NCBI GenBank assembly: GCA_965228905.1
Contig: CBDDII010000003.1
Location: 1,302,001 to 1,366,000 of the forward strand
Source of the DNA: CALKXV01 sp965228905
Lineage (GTDB): Bacteria; Pseudomonadota; Alphaproteobacteria; Rhodobacterales; Rhodobacteraceae
DNA length: 64,000 bases
Reading direction: 5' to 3'
Position 1 is the stretch's first letter, and each line of letters starts with the position of its first letter. Shown here in pieces: positions 35,104-44,500 of this stretch. A program made the translations under genes and the position numbers. A model generated the notes under the pieces. The model had not been told where the DNA came from and ran no database searches. It worked only from the letters and a program-made list of their open reading frames with translations.

Positions 35104-35988
35104 ACTGACATCACCATCCTCGACGGCGGCATGGGCCAGGAACTTTTGGCACGTACCGGCGATACGCCGAGTGGGCTTTGGGCGACGCAAGTGATGATCG
35201 ATCACCCCGAGGTGGTGGCGGAGATCCACCGGGATTACTTTGCCGCCGGTGCAGAAATCGCGACGGCGAACACCTATGCGATTCATCACGACCGGCTGGA
35301 CGGCACGGCCTACGAGGGGGATTTTGCCGCCTTGCACGTTCAGGCCGTTGAACTGGCCTGTTCGGCGCGGGATGCCTTTGGATCGGGTCGTGTGGCCGGG
35401 GCGCTTGGCCCTCTTGGCTGGTCGTACATGGCTGAAATTGCCCCGCCAAGCGAAGAGGCCGCGCAGCTTTATTCCGAGATCGTCGCCCTGCATGACCCCC
35501 TGGTTGACCTGTTCATCATCGAAACCATGAGCGGGGTCGATCAGGCGCGGGGGGCCTTGATGGGAACCTCGGGCAGCGACAAGCCGGTCTGGCTGGGCGT
35601 CAGTGTCGATGACGATGACGGCACGCGGTTGCGATCGGGCGAGCCATTGGCAGAGGTTCTGCCGCTTTTGTCGGAATACGCTGTGGCGGCGGTTCTGATC
35701 AATTGCTCGCGCCCCGAGGCGGTGTCGGATGGCTTGCCGGTTCTGGCCGAGAGCGGCGTGCCGTTCGGAGCCTTTGCCAATGGGTTCACTTCGATTTCGG
35801 ACAGTTTCAGAGAGGCTGCCGCCACGGTCGATCGGCTGGAGGTGCGCAAGGACCTGGGGCCGCAGGAATACGCGGATTTCGCCGAGACCTGGGCCGGGAT
35901 GGGCGCGACGATCATCGGCGGGTGCTGCGAGGTAGGTCCAGCGCATATCGCGGAGATCGCGCGCCGTTTCAAGGGAAGTGCGAGATGA
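35101..35988 (+). CDS. Homocysteine S-methyltransferase family protein
   Basis: 295 residues, a TIM-barrel methyltransferase. The zinc-binding cysteines are present: C202 in LINCSRPEAV, and C275, C276 in IIGGCCEVGP. LDGGMGQELLARTG is the usual N-terminus. Members transfer a methyl group from S-methylmethionine, betaine or SAM to homocysteine, giving methionine. Here it is embedded between two DMGDH-like genes and upstream of an MttB-type methyltransferase, so a betaine-type or methylated-amine donor is plausible but unproven. Ends with ATGA overlap into the next gene. Its ribosome site is buried in hairpin HD. Confidence 0.9.
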   Translation: MTDITILDGGMGQELLARTGDTPSGLWATQVMIDHPEVVAEIHRDYFAAGAEIATANTYAIHHDRLDGTAYEGDFAALHVQAVELACSARDAFGSGRVAGALGPLGWSYMAEIAPPSEEAAQLYSEIVALHDPLVDLFIIETMSGVDQARGALMGTSGSDKPVWLGVSVDDDDGTRLRSGEPLAEVLPLLSEYAVAAVLINCSRPEAVSDGLPVLAESGVPFGAFANGFTSISDSFREAAATVDRLEVRKDLGPQEYADFAETWAGMGATIIGGCCEVGPAHIAEIARRFKGSAR

Positions 35989-38435
35989 GCAGGATCCCGG
36001 AAGACGCGCGCGTTGTCATCATCGGCGGGGGTGTCTCGGGCTGTTCAGTCGCCTATCACCTGGCCGAACGCGGTTGGCGCGACATCGTGCTGTTGGAGCG
36101 CAAACAGTTGACCTGCGGCACCACCTGGCATGCGGCGGGGTTGATCGGGCAGTTGCGGGCGAACCGGAACATGACGCGGCTGGCGAAGTATTCGGCGGAC
36201 CTTTACGGGCGGCTTGAGGCGGAAACGGGTGTCGCGACCGGGCTGAAGGTGACCGGCTCACTGACCGTGGCCCTGACAGAACATCGCCGGGAAGAGATTT
36301 TGCGGCAGGCCAGTCTTGCGCGGGCATTCGGGGTGGATGTCGAAGAGGTTTCGCCTGAAACGGCGCAGGCTATGTGCCCTTACCTGACGGTCGAGGATGT
36401 GGTGAGCGCGGTTAGCCTGCCGGGGGACGGGCAGTGCGATCCGGCCAATATCGCGATGGCGCTGGCCAAGGGTGCGCGGATGCGGGGCGCGCGGATCATC
36501 GAGGGCGTGAAGGTGGATGCCGTCAGTGACGACGGGGCGCGGGTGACGGGGGTTTCCTATACCGGCAGTGACGGCAATAGCGGCACGATCAGAGCCGAGC
36601 ATATCGTCAACTGCGGCGGCATGTGGGGGCGTGACCTGGCGGCGGCTTCGGGCGCCACCCTGCCGCTTCATGCCTGCGAGCATTTCTATCTTTTGACAGA
36701 ACCCGTGGACGGTTTGACGCAAATCCCGGTGCTGCGGGTGCCGGACGAATGCGCATACTATAAAGCGGATGCGGGCAAGATGATGCTGGGGGCGTTCGAA
36801 CCCGTGGCCAAGCCCTGGGGCATGGCGGGCATCCCGGAAGATTTCGAGTTCGACAGCCTGCCCGAGGATTTCGACCATTTCGAGCCGATCCTGGAAAAGG
36901 CGATGCACCGGATGCCACTGTTCGAAACGGCGGGGGTGCATACGTTCTTCAACGGGCCGGAAAGTTTCACGCCCGACGACCGCTACTACCTGGGTGAGGC
37001 GCCGGGGCTGAAGAATTACTGGGTCGCGGCGGGGTACAACTCGATCGGGATCGTGTCGTCGGGCGGGGCGGGCATGGCGCTGGCGGCATGGATGGACGAG
37101 GGTGCGCCGCCCTTCGACCTTTGGGATGTGGACATTCGCCGGGCGCAGCCGTTCCAACGGAACCGGCGGTATCTGAAGGAACGGGTGAGCGAGACCTTGG
37201 GGCTTCTCTATGCCGATCACTACCCTTATCGGCAGGTGGAAACCGCACGGGGTGTCAGGCGTTCACCGGTGCATGAGCAGTTGAAAACCGCCGGGGCGGT
37301 CTTTGGGGAAACTGCGGGGTGGGAGCGGGCCAACTGGTTTGCCGAGGATGGGCAGGAGAAGGAATACCGGTACGATTGGCACCGGCAGAACTGGTTCGAG
37401 AACCAGAAGGCCGAGCATTTGGCTATGCGGGAGGGTGTCGGCCTTTTGGACATGTCGTCCTTCGGCAAGATCCGGGTCGAGGGGCCGGGGGCGCTGAGTT
37501 TCCTGCAACGGGCTTTTGCGGGCGATCTGGACCGGCCCGCCGGTGCGATCACCTATGGGCAAATGCTGAACGAAAGGGGCGGGATCGAGTGCGATCTGAC
37601 GGTGACGCGGCTGTCGGACACCGCGTTCTTGCTGGTGGTTCCGGCGGCCACGGTCCAGCGCGATCTGGCCTGGCTGCGCCGCCATCTGGGCGACGATGTG
37701 GCGGTGATCCTGGACGTGACGGCTGGCGAGGCGGTGTTTCCGGTCATGGGGCCGAAGGCGCGCGATCTGATGCAGACGGTGTCGCCCGACGATTTTTCGA
37801 ACGACGCTTTTCCTTTTGGTACGGCTCGCGAGGTCGAACTGGGCATGGGGCTGGTGCGGGCGCACCGGATTTCCTATGTCGGCGAGTTGGGCTGGGAGGT
37901 TTATGTCAGCGCGGATCAGGCGGCCCATGTCTTTGAAACGATTGTCGAGGCGGGAGCGGATCACGGGCTGAAACTTTGTGGCTTGCACGCGATGGATTCT
38001 TGCCGGATCGAAAAGGCGTTCCGGCATTTCGGCCATGACATCACGGACGAGGATCACGTGGTCGAAGCGGGGCTTGGCTTTGCGGTGAAAACGAAGGCGA
38101 AAGACCACTTCATCGGGCGCGATGCGGTGATCCGGAAACGCGAGGAAGGCGTGAGCTCTCGGATGCTGCAATTCAGGGTGAGTGATCCCGAGGTCATGCT
38201 GTTTCACAACGAACCGATTGTCCGCGATGGCGAGATCGTCAACATCGTCACCTCTGCGAATTACGGTCATGCCCTGGGAGGTGCCATCGGCATGGGCTAT
38301 GTGCCTTGTGCCGGTGAAAGTGCCGAGGAGGTGCTGGCGTCGACTTACGAAATCGAGGTGGCCGGGGTGCGGGTGACTGCCGAGGCAAGTCTTGTACCGA
38401 TGTATGATCCGAAAGCGCAGCGCATGAAGGCGTGA
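35985..38435 (+). CDS. DMGDH/sarcosine-dehydrogenase-like FAD enzyme with GcvT domain (second copy)
   Basis: 816 residues, the same layout as the 32548-35001 gene: VVIIGGGVSGCSVAYHLA FAD loop, WHAAG with the covalent-FAD His (H49), and a C-terminal GcvT folate domain (VGELGWEVYVS, GLHAMDSCRIEKAFRHFG). The HDITDEDHVVEAGLGF block resembles dimethylglycine dehydrogenase. Coupled to the homocysteine methyltransferase by ATGA. The two copies diverge clearly in the FAD domain after residue 52, suggesting different N-methyl substrates, such as dimethylglycine and sarcosine, rather than a recent duplication. No signal peptide. Confidence 0.9.
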   Translation: MSRIPEDARVVIIGGGVSGCSVAYHLAERGWRDIVLLERKQLTCGTTWHAAGLIGQLRANRNMTRLAKYSADLYGRLEAETGVATGLKVTGSLTVALTEHRREEILRQASLARAFGVDVEEVSPETAQAMCPYLTVEDVVSAVSLPGDGQCDPANIAMALAKGARMRGARIIEGVKVDAVSDDGARVTGVSYTGSDGNSGTIRAEHIVNCGGMWGRDLAAASGATLPLHACEHFYLLTEPVDGLTQIPVLRVPDECAYYKADAGKMMLGAFEPVAKPWGMAGIPEDFEFDSLPEDFDHFEPILEKAMHRMPLFETAGVHTFFNGPESFTPDDRYYLGEAPGLKNYWVAAGYNSIGIVSSGGAGMALAAWMDEGAPPFDLWDVDIRRAQPFQRNRRYLKERVSETLGLLYADHYPYRQVETARGVRRSPVHEQLKTAGAVFGETAGWERANWFAEDGQEKEYRYDWHRQNWFENQKAEHLAMREGVGLLDMSSFGKIRVEGPGALSFLQRAFAGDLDRPAGAITYGQMLNERGGIECDLTVTRLSDTAFLLVVPAATVQRDLAWLRRHLGDDVAVILDVTAGEAVFPVMGPKARDLMQTVSPDDFSNDAFPFGTAREVELGMGLVRAHRISYVGELGWEVYVSADQAAHVFETIVEAGADHGLKLCGLHAMDSCRIEKAFRHFGHDITDEDHVVEAGLGFAVKTKAKDHFIGRDAVIRKREEGVSSRMLQFRVSDPEVMLFHNEPIVRDGEIVNIVTSANYGHALGGAIGMGYVPCAGESAEEVLASTYEIEVAGVRVTAEASLVPMYDPKAQRMKA

Positions 38436-38511
38436 TGTCGTTTTCCAGTTAGACGTGGCGGGTTTGGGCGATTTTGCTGAAGGGGCAACGCGGTTGTTGG
38501 GAGGCCCGGCC

Positions 38512-38538
38512 ATGGTAGCAAGAGAGTTTGAACCGTGA
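38512..38538 (+). CDS. Possible 8-codon upstream reading frame coupled to the MttB gene
   Basis: An ATG at 38512 opens a frame of eight codons (MVAREFEP) ending in TGA at 38536-38538, which overlaps the GTG start of the MttB-family gene as GTGA. The strong Shine-Dalgarno GGGAGG (38499-38504) lies 7 nt before this ATG, whereas the GTG itself has only a weak AGAG. A short coupled leader frame would explain how the GTG gene is translated. It could also be chance; no similarity is expected for eight residues. Confidence 0.4.
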   Translation: MVAREFEP

Positions 38539-40052
38539 GCCGCCGTTCGGGCGGGCGGGCCGCGCGGGTGGCCCTGAGGGCGGCGCCCCTGGCCGAAGAA
38601 TTGCGCCCCGTGCGTCCGGGACTGAAGGGCGGGCAATACGCGCCACTGAGCGAGGAAGGCGTTGCCCGGATCCATGCCGCCGCACTGGATGCGCTGGAAA
38701 CCATCGGGCTGGCCGATGCACCCCCTTCGGGCATCGCGGCGATGACGGCGGCGGGGGCGCGGCTGGGCGATGATGGGCGCTTGTATTTTCCGCGCTCGCT
38801 GGTCGAGGACATGCTGTCGAAGGCGGCGCGGAATATCACCCTTTGTGCGCGCGATCCGAAACACGATCTGCACCTTGAGGAAAACAAGGTCCACTATGGC
38901 ACCGCCGGGGCGGCGGTGCATATCGTCGATCCTTTCACAAAAGAATACCGCGATCCGACGGCACGTGATCTGCATGATGCCGCACGGCTGGTGCAGCATC
39001 TGGACAATATCCATTTCCTGCAACGCCCCATGGTTTGCCGCGATATTTCCGACAACCTGGAACTGGATCTGAACACGATCTATGCCTGCGTTGCGGGGAC
39101 GACGAAGCACATCGGCACATCATTTTCCGATCCTGCCCATGTCGCGCCGGGAATGGAGATGGTCCACATGCTGGCGGGCGGCGAGGCGGCCTGGCGCGCG
39201 CGGCCCTTTATTTCGAACTCGAATTGTTTTGTCGTGCCGCCGATGAAGTTTGCCGAGGAAAGCTGCGTGGCAATGGAGCATTGCATCCGTGCCGGGATGC
39301 CGGTGCTTTTGCTGTCAGCCGGGCAGGCGGGGGCGACGGCTCCGGCGCCGATCGCGACGGCCATCGTGCAGGCGGTGGCGGAATGCCTGGCCGGGGTCGT
39401 CTACGTGAACGCGGTCAGTCCCGGCCATCCGGCGGTCTTTGGCACCTGGCCTTTCGTTTCGGATTTGCGCACAGGCGCGATGTCGGGAGGTTCGGCAGAG
39501 CAGGCGCTTTTGACGGCGGGCTGTGCGCAGATGCATCGGTTCTACGGGCTTCCCGGCGGTGCGGCGGGCGGCATGGCGGATGCCAAGCTGCCGGACATGC
39601 AGACGGGATGGGAGCAGGCGATCACCAATGTTCTGGCGGGGCTGTCCGGGTTGAACATGGTCTATGAGGCGGCGGGGATGCAGGCCTCGCTTTTGGGGTT
39701 CTGCTTGGAAGGTTTGGTGCTGGGCGACGATCTTGTCGGGCAGGCCCTGCGCTGTGTGCGCGGGATCGAAGTGACCGAGGATACTGTCAGCATCGAGACC
39801 ATGCGTCAGGTCTGCCTTGAGGGGCCGGGGCATTACCTTGGCAGCGACCAGACATTGGCGCTGATGCAGACGGAATACACCTATCCCGTCTGTGGCAACC
39901 GGATGAGCCCGAAGGAATGGAAAGAGGCCGGTCAGCCCGAATTGTTGCCGGTTGCGCGCGCTCGGATGGAGCGGATCCTTGAAACTGCGCCGCTTCAGGT
40001 TTCGCCCGAGGTGGATCGACGTATTCGCGAGGCCTTCGCGATTCACTTCTGA
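38535..40052 (+). CDS. MttB family (trimethylamine methyltransferase-like), non-pyrrolysine
   Basis: 505 residues in an uninterrupted frame, with no in-frame amber codon where pyrrolysine would be, so this is a non-Pyl MttB homologue like glycine-betaine or other quaternary-amine methyltransferases (MtgB-type). The barrel is recognised from SEEGVARIHAAALDALETIGL, HYGTAGAAVHIVDP and the C-terminal GHYLGSDQTL block. Family members transfer a methyl group to a corrinoid protein, but no corrinoid protein or its activator is encoded in the window. A GTG start with an SRRSGGRAAR basic N-terminus matches relatives. It follows the DMGDH-like genes by 99 bp. Confidence 0.9.
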   Translation: MSRRSGGRAARVALRAAPLAEELRPVRPGLKGGQYAPLSEEGVARIHAAALDALETIGLADAPPSGIAAMTAAGARLGDDGRLYFPRSLVEDMLSKAARNITLCARDPKHDLHLEENKVHYGTAGAAVHIVDPFTKEYRDPTARDLHDAARLVQHLDNIHFLQRPMVCRDISDNLELDLNTIYACVAGTTKHIGTSFSDPAHVAPGMEMVHMLAGGEAAWRARPFISNSNCFVVPPMKFAEESCVAMEHCIRAGMPVLLLSAGQAGATAPAPIATAIVQAVAECLAGVVYVNAVSPGHPAVFGTWPFVSDLRTGAMSGGSAEQALLTAGCAQMHRFYGLPGGAAGGMADAKLPDMQTGWEQAITNVLAGLSGLNMVYEAAGMQASLLGFCLEGLVLGDDLVGQALRCVRGIEVTEDTVSIETMRQVCLEGPGHYLGSDQTLALMQTEYTYPVCGNRMSPKEWKEAGQPELLPVARARMERILETAPLQVSPEVDRRIREAFAIHF

Positions 40053-40058
40053 TTTCGC

Positions 40059-40120
40059 CTGACCTTCGGTCAGTCGACCCGCGCCGCCCTGACGGGCGGC
40101 GCGGAATTGCGTATTTTTAA
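40059..40120 (+). terminator. Two hairpins and T-run after the MttB gene
   Basis: A 6-bp stem with TTC loop (40059-40073) is followed by an 11-bp GC stem (arms 40079-40089 and 40094-40104, TGAC loop), then about ten bases and a run of five T. The second hairpin is a plausible intrinsic terminator for the methylated-amine cluster, though the T-run is farther away than usual. Confidence 0.55.
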
Positions 40121-40190
40121 AGCGATGAAGGACCGGTGGCTTGCCGGTGGCAAAGCTGCGCGTTAGGACAGGCGAAAGGAGTGCTGCCCC

Positions 40191-40877
40191 ATGTCTTTCG
40201 ACCGTTCGATCAAGATTGCCCCCTCGATCCTTGCTGCCGATTTCGCCAATTTCGGAGCGGAGATCGAAGCGGTGGAGGCCCAAGGAGCCGACTGGATCCA
40301 TGTGGACGTGATGGACGGGCATTTCGTGCCGAACCTGACCTTTGGTCCGCCCCTGGTGAAGGCGATCAGAAAGCACATCAAGACAGTGATGGATGTGCAT
40401 TTGATGATCGCGCCGGTCGATCGCTATATCGACGCTTTCGCCGATGCCGGGGCCGATGTGCTGACCGCGCATGTCGAGGCGGGTGCGCATATTCACCGCA
40501 CGCTTCAGGCGATCCGGGGGGCAGGGATGAAGGCCGGTCTGGCGCTGAACCCGGGCACGAGTGTCGAGGTGGCGGCACCGCTGTTGGACCTTTGCGATCT
40601 GGTCTGCGTGATGACGGTGAACCCCGGCTTTGGCGGCCAGAGCTTTATCGAAAGCCAGGTGGCCCAGGTGGTGCGTCTGCGCGAGATGATTGGTGATCGG
40701 CCCATTCACATCGAGATCGACGGCGGCGTCGATCCGAAGACAGCACCGTTGGTTGCGGCGGCGGGGGCCGATGTTCTGGTGGCTGGTTCGGCGGTGTTCA
40801 AGGGGGGCAGCGTGTCGGACCCGGCCCCTTACGGCGAGAACATCCGCAACATCCGCGCGGCGGCAACAGCCGGATAG
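40191..40877 (+). CDS. rpe: Ribulose-phosphate 3-epimerase
   Basis: 228 residues, TIM barrel. The active-site acid region IHVDVMDGHFVPN (D39 and D42 area), VHLMIAPVDRYI, and MTVNPGFGGQ are all intact, as is the metal and phosphate region IEIDGGVDPKTAP. Interconverts ribulose-5-phosphate and xylulose-5-phosphate in the pentose phosphate and Calvin pathways. AAGGAG lies about 11 nt before ATG 40191. Followed by a redoxin gene after 8 bp. Confidence 0.97.
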   Translation: MSFDRSIKIAPSILAADFANFGAEIEAVEAQGADWIHVDVMDGHFVPNLTFGPPLVKAIRKHIKTVMDVHLMIAPVDRYIDAFADAGADVLTAHVEAGAHIHRTLQAIRGAGMKAGLALNPGTSVEVAAPLLDLCDLVCVMTVNPGFGGQSFIESQVAQVVRLREMIGDRPIHIEIDGGVDPKTAPLVAAAGADVLVAGSAVFKGGSVSDPAPYGENIRNIRAAATAG

Positions 40878-40885
40878 GAGGAGAC

Positions 40886-41440
40886 ATGGCAGCGACACCC
40901 CCGGTTTGCGATTTCGGCTGGAAGGCCCCGGATTTCACCCTGCCTGCCACCGATGGCCGCGTCTTGGGCCTGAGCGACGTGGCGGGGCCGAATGGCACCT
41001 TGATCATGTTCATCTGCAATCACTGTCCCTTTGTGTTGGCGGTGCTGGATCGGATGATCCGGGATGCCCGCGATTTGGCGCCGCTTGGTGTTGGCGTGGC
41101 GGCGATCTGTTCCAATGATGCGACAAGCCATCCTGCGGACAGCTTTGAAAACATGAAGAAAATGGCCGAGGCCAAGGGATTTCCCTTTCCCTATCTGCAT
41201 GACGAGGATCAAAGCGTGGCGCGGGCATACGACGCGGTTTGCACGCCGGACTTCTTTGGCTTCAACGGATCGGGCGAATTGCAGTATCGCGGGCGGCTGG
41301 ATGCCTCGCGCGGTTCGGCAGGGCCGGTGGATTTGCGGCGTGATCTTTTCGAGGCGATGCGCGAGGTGGCCGAAACCGGGCAGGGGCCGCGTGAGCAGAT
41401 TGCGTCAATGGGCTGTTCGATCAAGTGGAAGGCGGCCTGA
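40886..41440 (+). CDS. Thioredoxin-like/redoxin family protein with CxxC
   Basis: 184 residues, an AhpC/TSA-type thioredoxin fold. The active site is CNHCPFV (C44, C47) in MFICNHCPFV, characteristic of a group of bacterial redoxins with an N-terminal APDFTLP motif. Probably a thiol peroxidase or disulfide reductase; no signal peptide, so cytoplasmic. RBS GGAGGAG precedes ATG 40886. An inverted repeat GACTGCG/CGCAGTC with a 19-base loop follows the stop and may aid termination. Confidence 0.85.
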   Translation: MAATPPVCDFGWKAPDFTLPATDGRVLGLSDVAGPNGTLIMFICNHCPFVLAVLDRMIRDARDLAPLGVGVAAICSNDATSHPADSFENMKKMAEAKGFPFPYLHDEDQSVARAYDAVCTPDFFGFNGSGELQYRGRLDASRGSAGPVDLRRDLFEAMREVAETGQGPREQIASMGCSIKWKAA

Positions 41441-41550
41441 GATCTGACTGCGGATCAGGCCAAGCGAGACTCGCAGTCCTTGAGCGGGCGTCGATCAACT
41501 GGCGCGGGCATTTGAATCGGTAAAAATGAACGGGGTGCCGGGCGAGGGGC

Positions 41551-44500
41551 TTAGGCCACCATCGCCTCGGCCTTCTTCAGATCGACCGATACAAGCTGGC
41601 TGACACCCTGTTCGCCCATGGTCACGCCGAAAAGCCGATCCATTCGCGCCATGGTCACCGCGTGGTGCGTGATGATGAGAAAACGGGTTTCGGTGCGGCG
41701 GCACATTTCGTCCAAAAGGTCACAGAACCGGGTGACGTTGGCATCGTCCAGGGGGGCGTCGACCTCGTCCAGCACGCAGATCGGCGCGGGGTTGGCGAGG
41801 AAGACGGCGAAGATCAGGGCGAGCGCGGTCAGCGTCTGTTCGCCGCCGGAGAGGAGCGAGAGCGTCGAAAGTTTCTTGCCCGGTGGCTGGCACATGATTT
41901 CCAGCCCGGCTTCCAGCGGATCGTCGGATTCGACCAACACCAGTTTCGCTTCGCCGCCGCCGAACAGGTGTTTGAAAAGCATCGAGAAATTCGAGTTCAC
42001 CTGATCGAAGGCCGTCAGTAAGCGTTCGCGGCCTTCCTTGTTGAGGCTGGCGATGCCATTCCTGAGGGTGCGGATCGCCTCTTCCAGATCGGACTTTTCG
42101 GAAACGAGCGTCGCGTGTTCTTCTTCAACCTCGCGGGCGTCTTCCTCGGCGCGGAGGTTCACCGCACCAAGGGCGTCGCGGTTGCGGCGCAGGCGGGTGA
42201 CGTCGGCCTCGATCTTTTCGGCGGAAGGCAGGGTTTCGGGGTCGGCTTCGAGTTGTTCGAGCAGCGCCTCGGGCGTCGTTTCCTGTTCTTCGGCGATGCG
42301 TTCGGCGGCGGCGGTGACGGTTTCGCGGGCGGCTTCGAACCGGGCACCGGCGGCGGCGCGGGCTTCGCGGGCTTCGGAGGCGGCGCGTTCGGTGTTGCGT
42401 TCAGCCTCTTTCGCGTCGCGTTCTGCGGTTTCACCAAGGGCCAACGCGTCGGCGGCGGCTCGGCGACGGTCTTCGGCCTTGGCCAGATCGTCGGCGAGCG
42501 AGTCGCGTTCCTCGGCCAGACGGCCCGGCACGAGTTTCGCCTCTTCCAGTTCCTCTTCCGAAGTCCTGCGCCGTTCGGCCAGTTCCGACATGCGGGTGTC
42601 GGCGTTTTTCAGGCGGCCATCCCAAGTGTCGCGTTCGCGGGCGATTTCATCAAGACGGCGGGCGCGCGCTTCGCCTTCGCGCTTTAGCTCGTCATGGGCC
42701 GAGCGTTTGGCCATCATCGTCATCCGCGCGGCTTCGACGGTGAGCTTGATGTCTTCGGCGGTGGCACGAAGGGTGTCGAGATCGTCGAGTTCCGACAGTG
42801 CGGTTTCGGCCTGTGCAAGGCTTTGGCGGGCGGCGGTGGCTTCGTCGGCATGGCGGCTGACGGCCAGTTCGGCGGCCTCGCGCTTGCCGGCGGCGATGTT
42901 GCGGTCAGCCTCGGCGCGGGACAGGGCGCGGTTGGCTTCGGTCAGGGCGTGGTCGGCGGCACGGCGGGCATCGCGGGCCTGCGAGACTTGCGCGACCAAC
43001 CCGTCCATTTCGGTTTTAAGGTGTTCGTGGGCGCGTGCGGCCCCGTCGGCGCGGGCGTTCGCCTCTTCCAGGTCCTGTTTCAACTCCTGAAGCCGGTTCA
43101 ATTGTTCCAGACGCAGCGCGGCGGCGGACGGCGCGTCACCGGCACCGGCGCGGAAACCATCCCACCTCCAGAGGCTGCCGTCCGTGCTGACCAGCCGCTG
43201 GCCGGGTTTCAACTCGGATTGAAGTCGGGGAGCATCGGCGGCGTCGACAAGGCCGACCTGCGAGAGGCGGCGCGACAGGACTGGCGGGACGCTGACGTAA
43301 TTGTTGAGTGCGGCGACGCCTTTCGGCAGATCCTGCGCGGCCTTGTAATCGGGAAGCGAAGCCCAGCCCGAGGCGGCGTCGCCTTCGATCACCGGGGCGC
43401 GAAGGTCGTCGGCGAGTGCCGCGCCAAGGGCTTTTTCGTAACCGGACTGGACCGTTAGCAGGTCCATGACCTGACCGCCTTCCGCCGTGTCGCGGTCGAC
43501 CAGCTTGGCAAGAGCGGCGACCTCGGCCTGAAGCGCCTTGACCTCGCCCTCGGCGGACGACCGGCCTGCGCGGGCCTCGGCCTCTTTCCCCTGTGCGGCC
43601 TCTCGGGCATCGTCGGCGCTGGCCAGTGCCTGCTCGGCGGCCTGGGCCGTGTCGGTTGCGACTTTCAGCGCGGCTTCGGCGGTGCCAAAGGCGGCTTCGC
43701 ATTTTTCAAGGTCGCTGGCGGCACTTTGGGCTTCGTCTTTCGCCTTGCCTTCAGCGGCCTCGGAGCGTTCCAGCGTTGTACGGGCGTCGGCGGCCATGCG
43801 TTCGGCAGACTGGTGGCGGGCGGCGAGGCGGGCGACATCCTCGGTCAGTTGCGAAAGCTCGTTTTCCTGATCCTGAAGGATGCGGGCGGCGTCGTGGGCT
43901 TCTGTGTTGGCGACTTCGACGGCTTCTTCGTGGCCTTCACCGGCACTGGCGAGTTCCGCTTCCTCGGCCGTCAGCGCGTCGAGGGTCTTCATCGCGTCGG
44001 CGTTGAGGTCGCTTTCGCGTTCCGCGTCGCGGGCCAACTGGGCGATGCGGGCTTCCAGCGTTTCGATGGCGCGGGTGGCGCGGGCCTCTTCTTCGTCCAG
44101 GGCCGAAACGCGGTGTTGCAGGCGGGCGAGAACGGCGGCGGCGATGGCCTCTTCCTCGCGCAATGGCGGCAGAGCCTCTTCGGCCTTGGCGCGGTCGCCA
44201 GTGGCGGCACGGGCCAGGCGTTCGGCCTCGGCGGCGGCGCGGGATTGTTCGGCGAGTGCTGCTTCGGCGGCGGTGCGGGCACTTTCCGCCTCGCGCCAGC
44301 GCAGGTACAGCAACAGCCCCTCGGCGTGATGCAACTGGCTGCCGATCTCGCGGTAACGCTTGGCCTGTCGCGCCTGCCGGGCGAGCGACGAAAGCTGCGC
44401 GGCAAGCTGTTCGATCACGTCGTCGACGCGGGTCAGGTTGGTTTCGGCACCCTTCAACTTCAATTCCGCCTCGTGGCGGCGTTGGTAGAGGCCAGAGATG

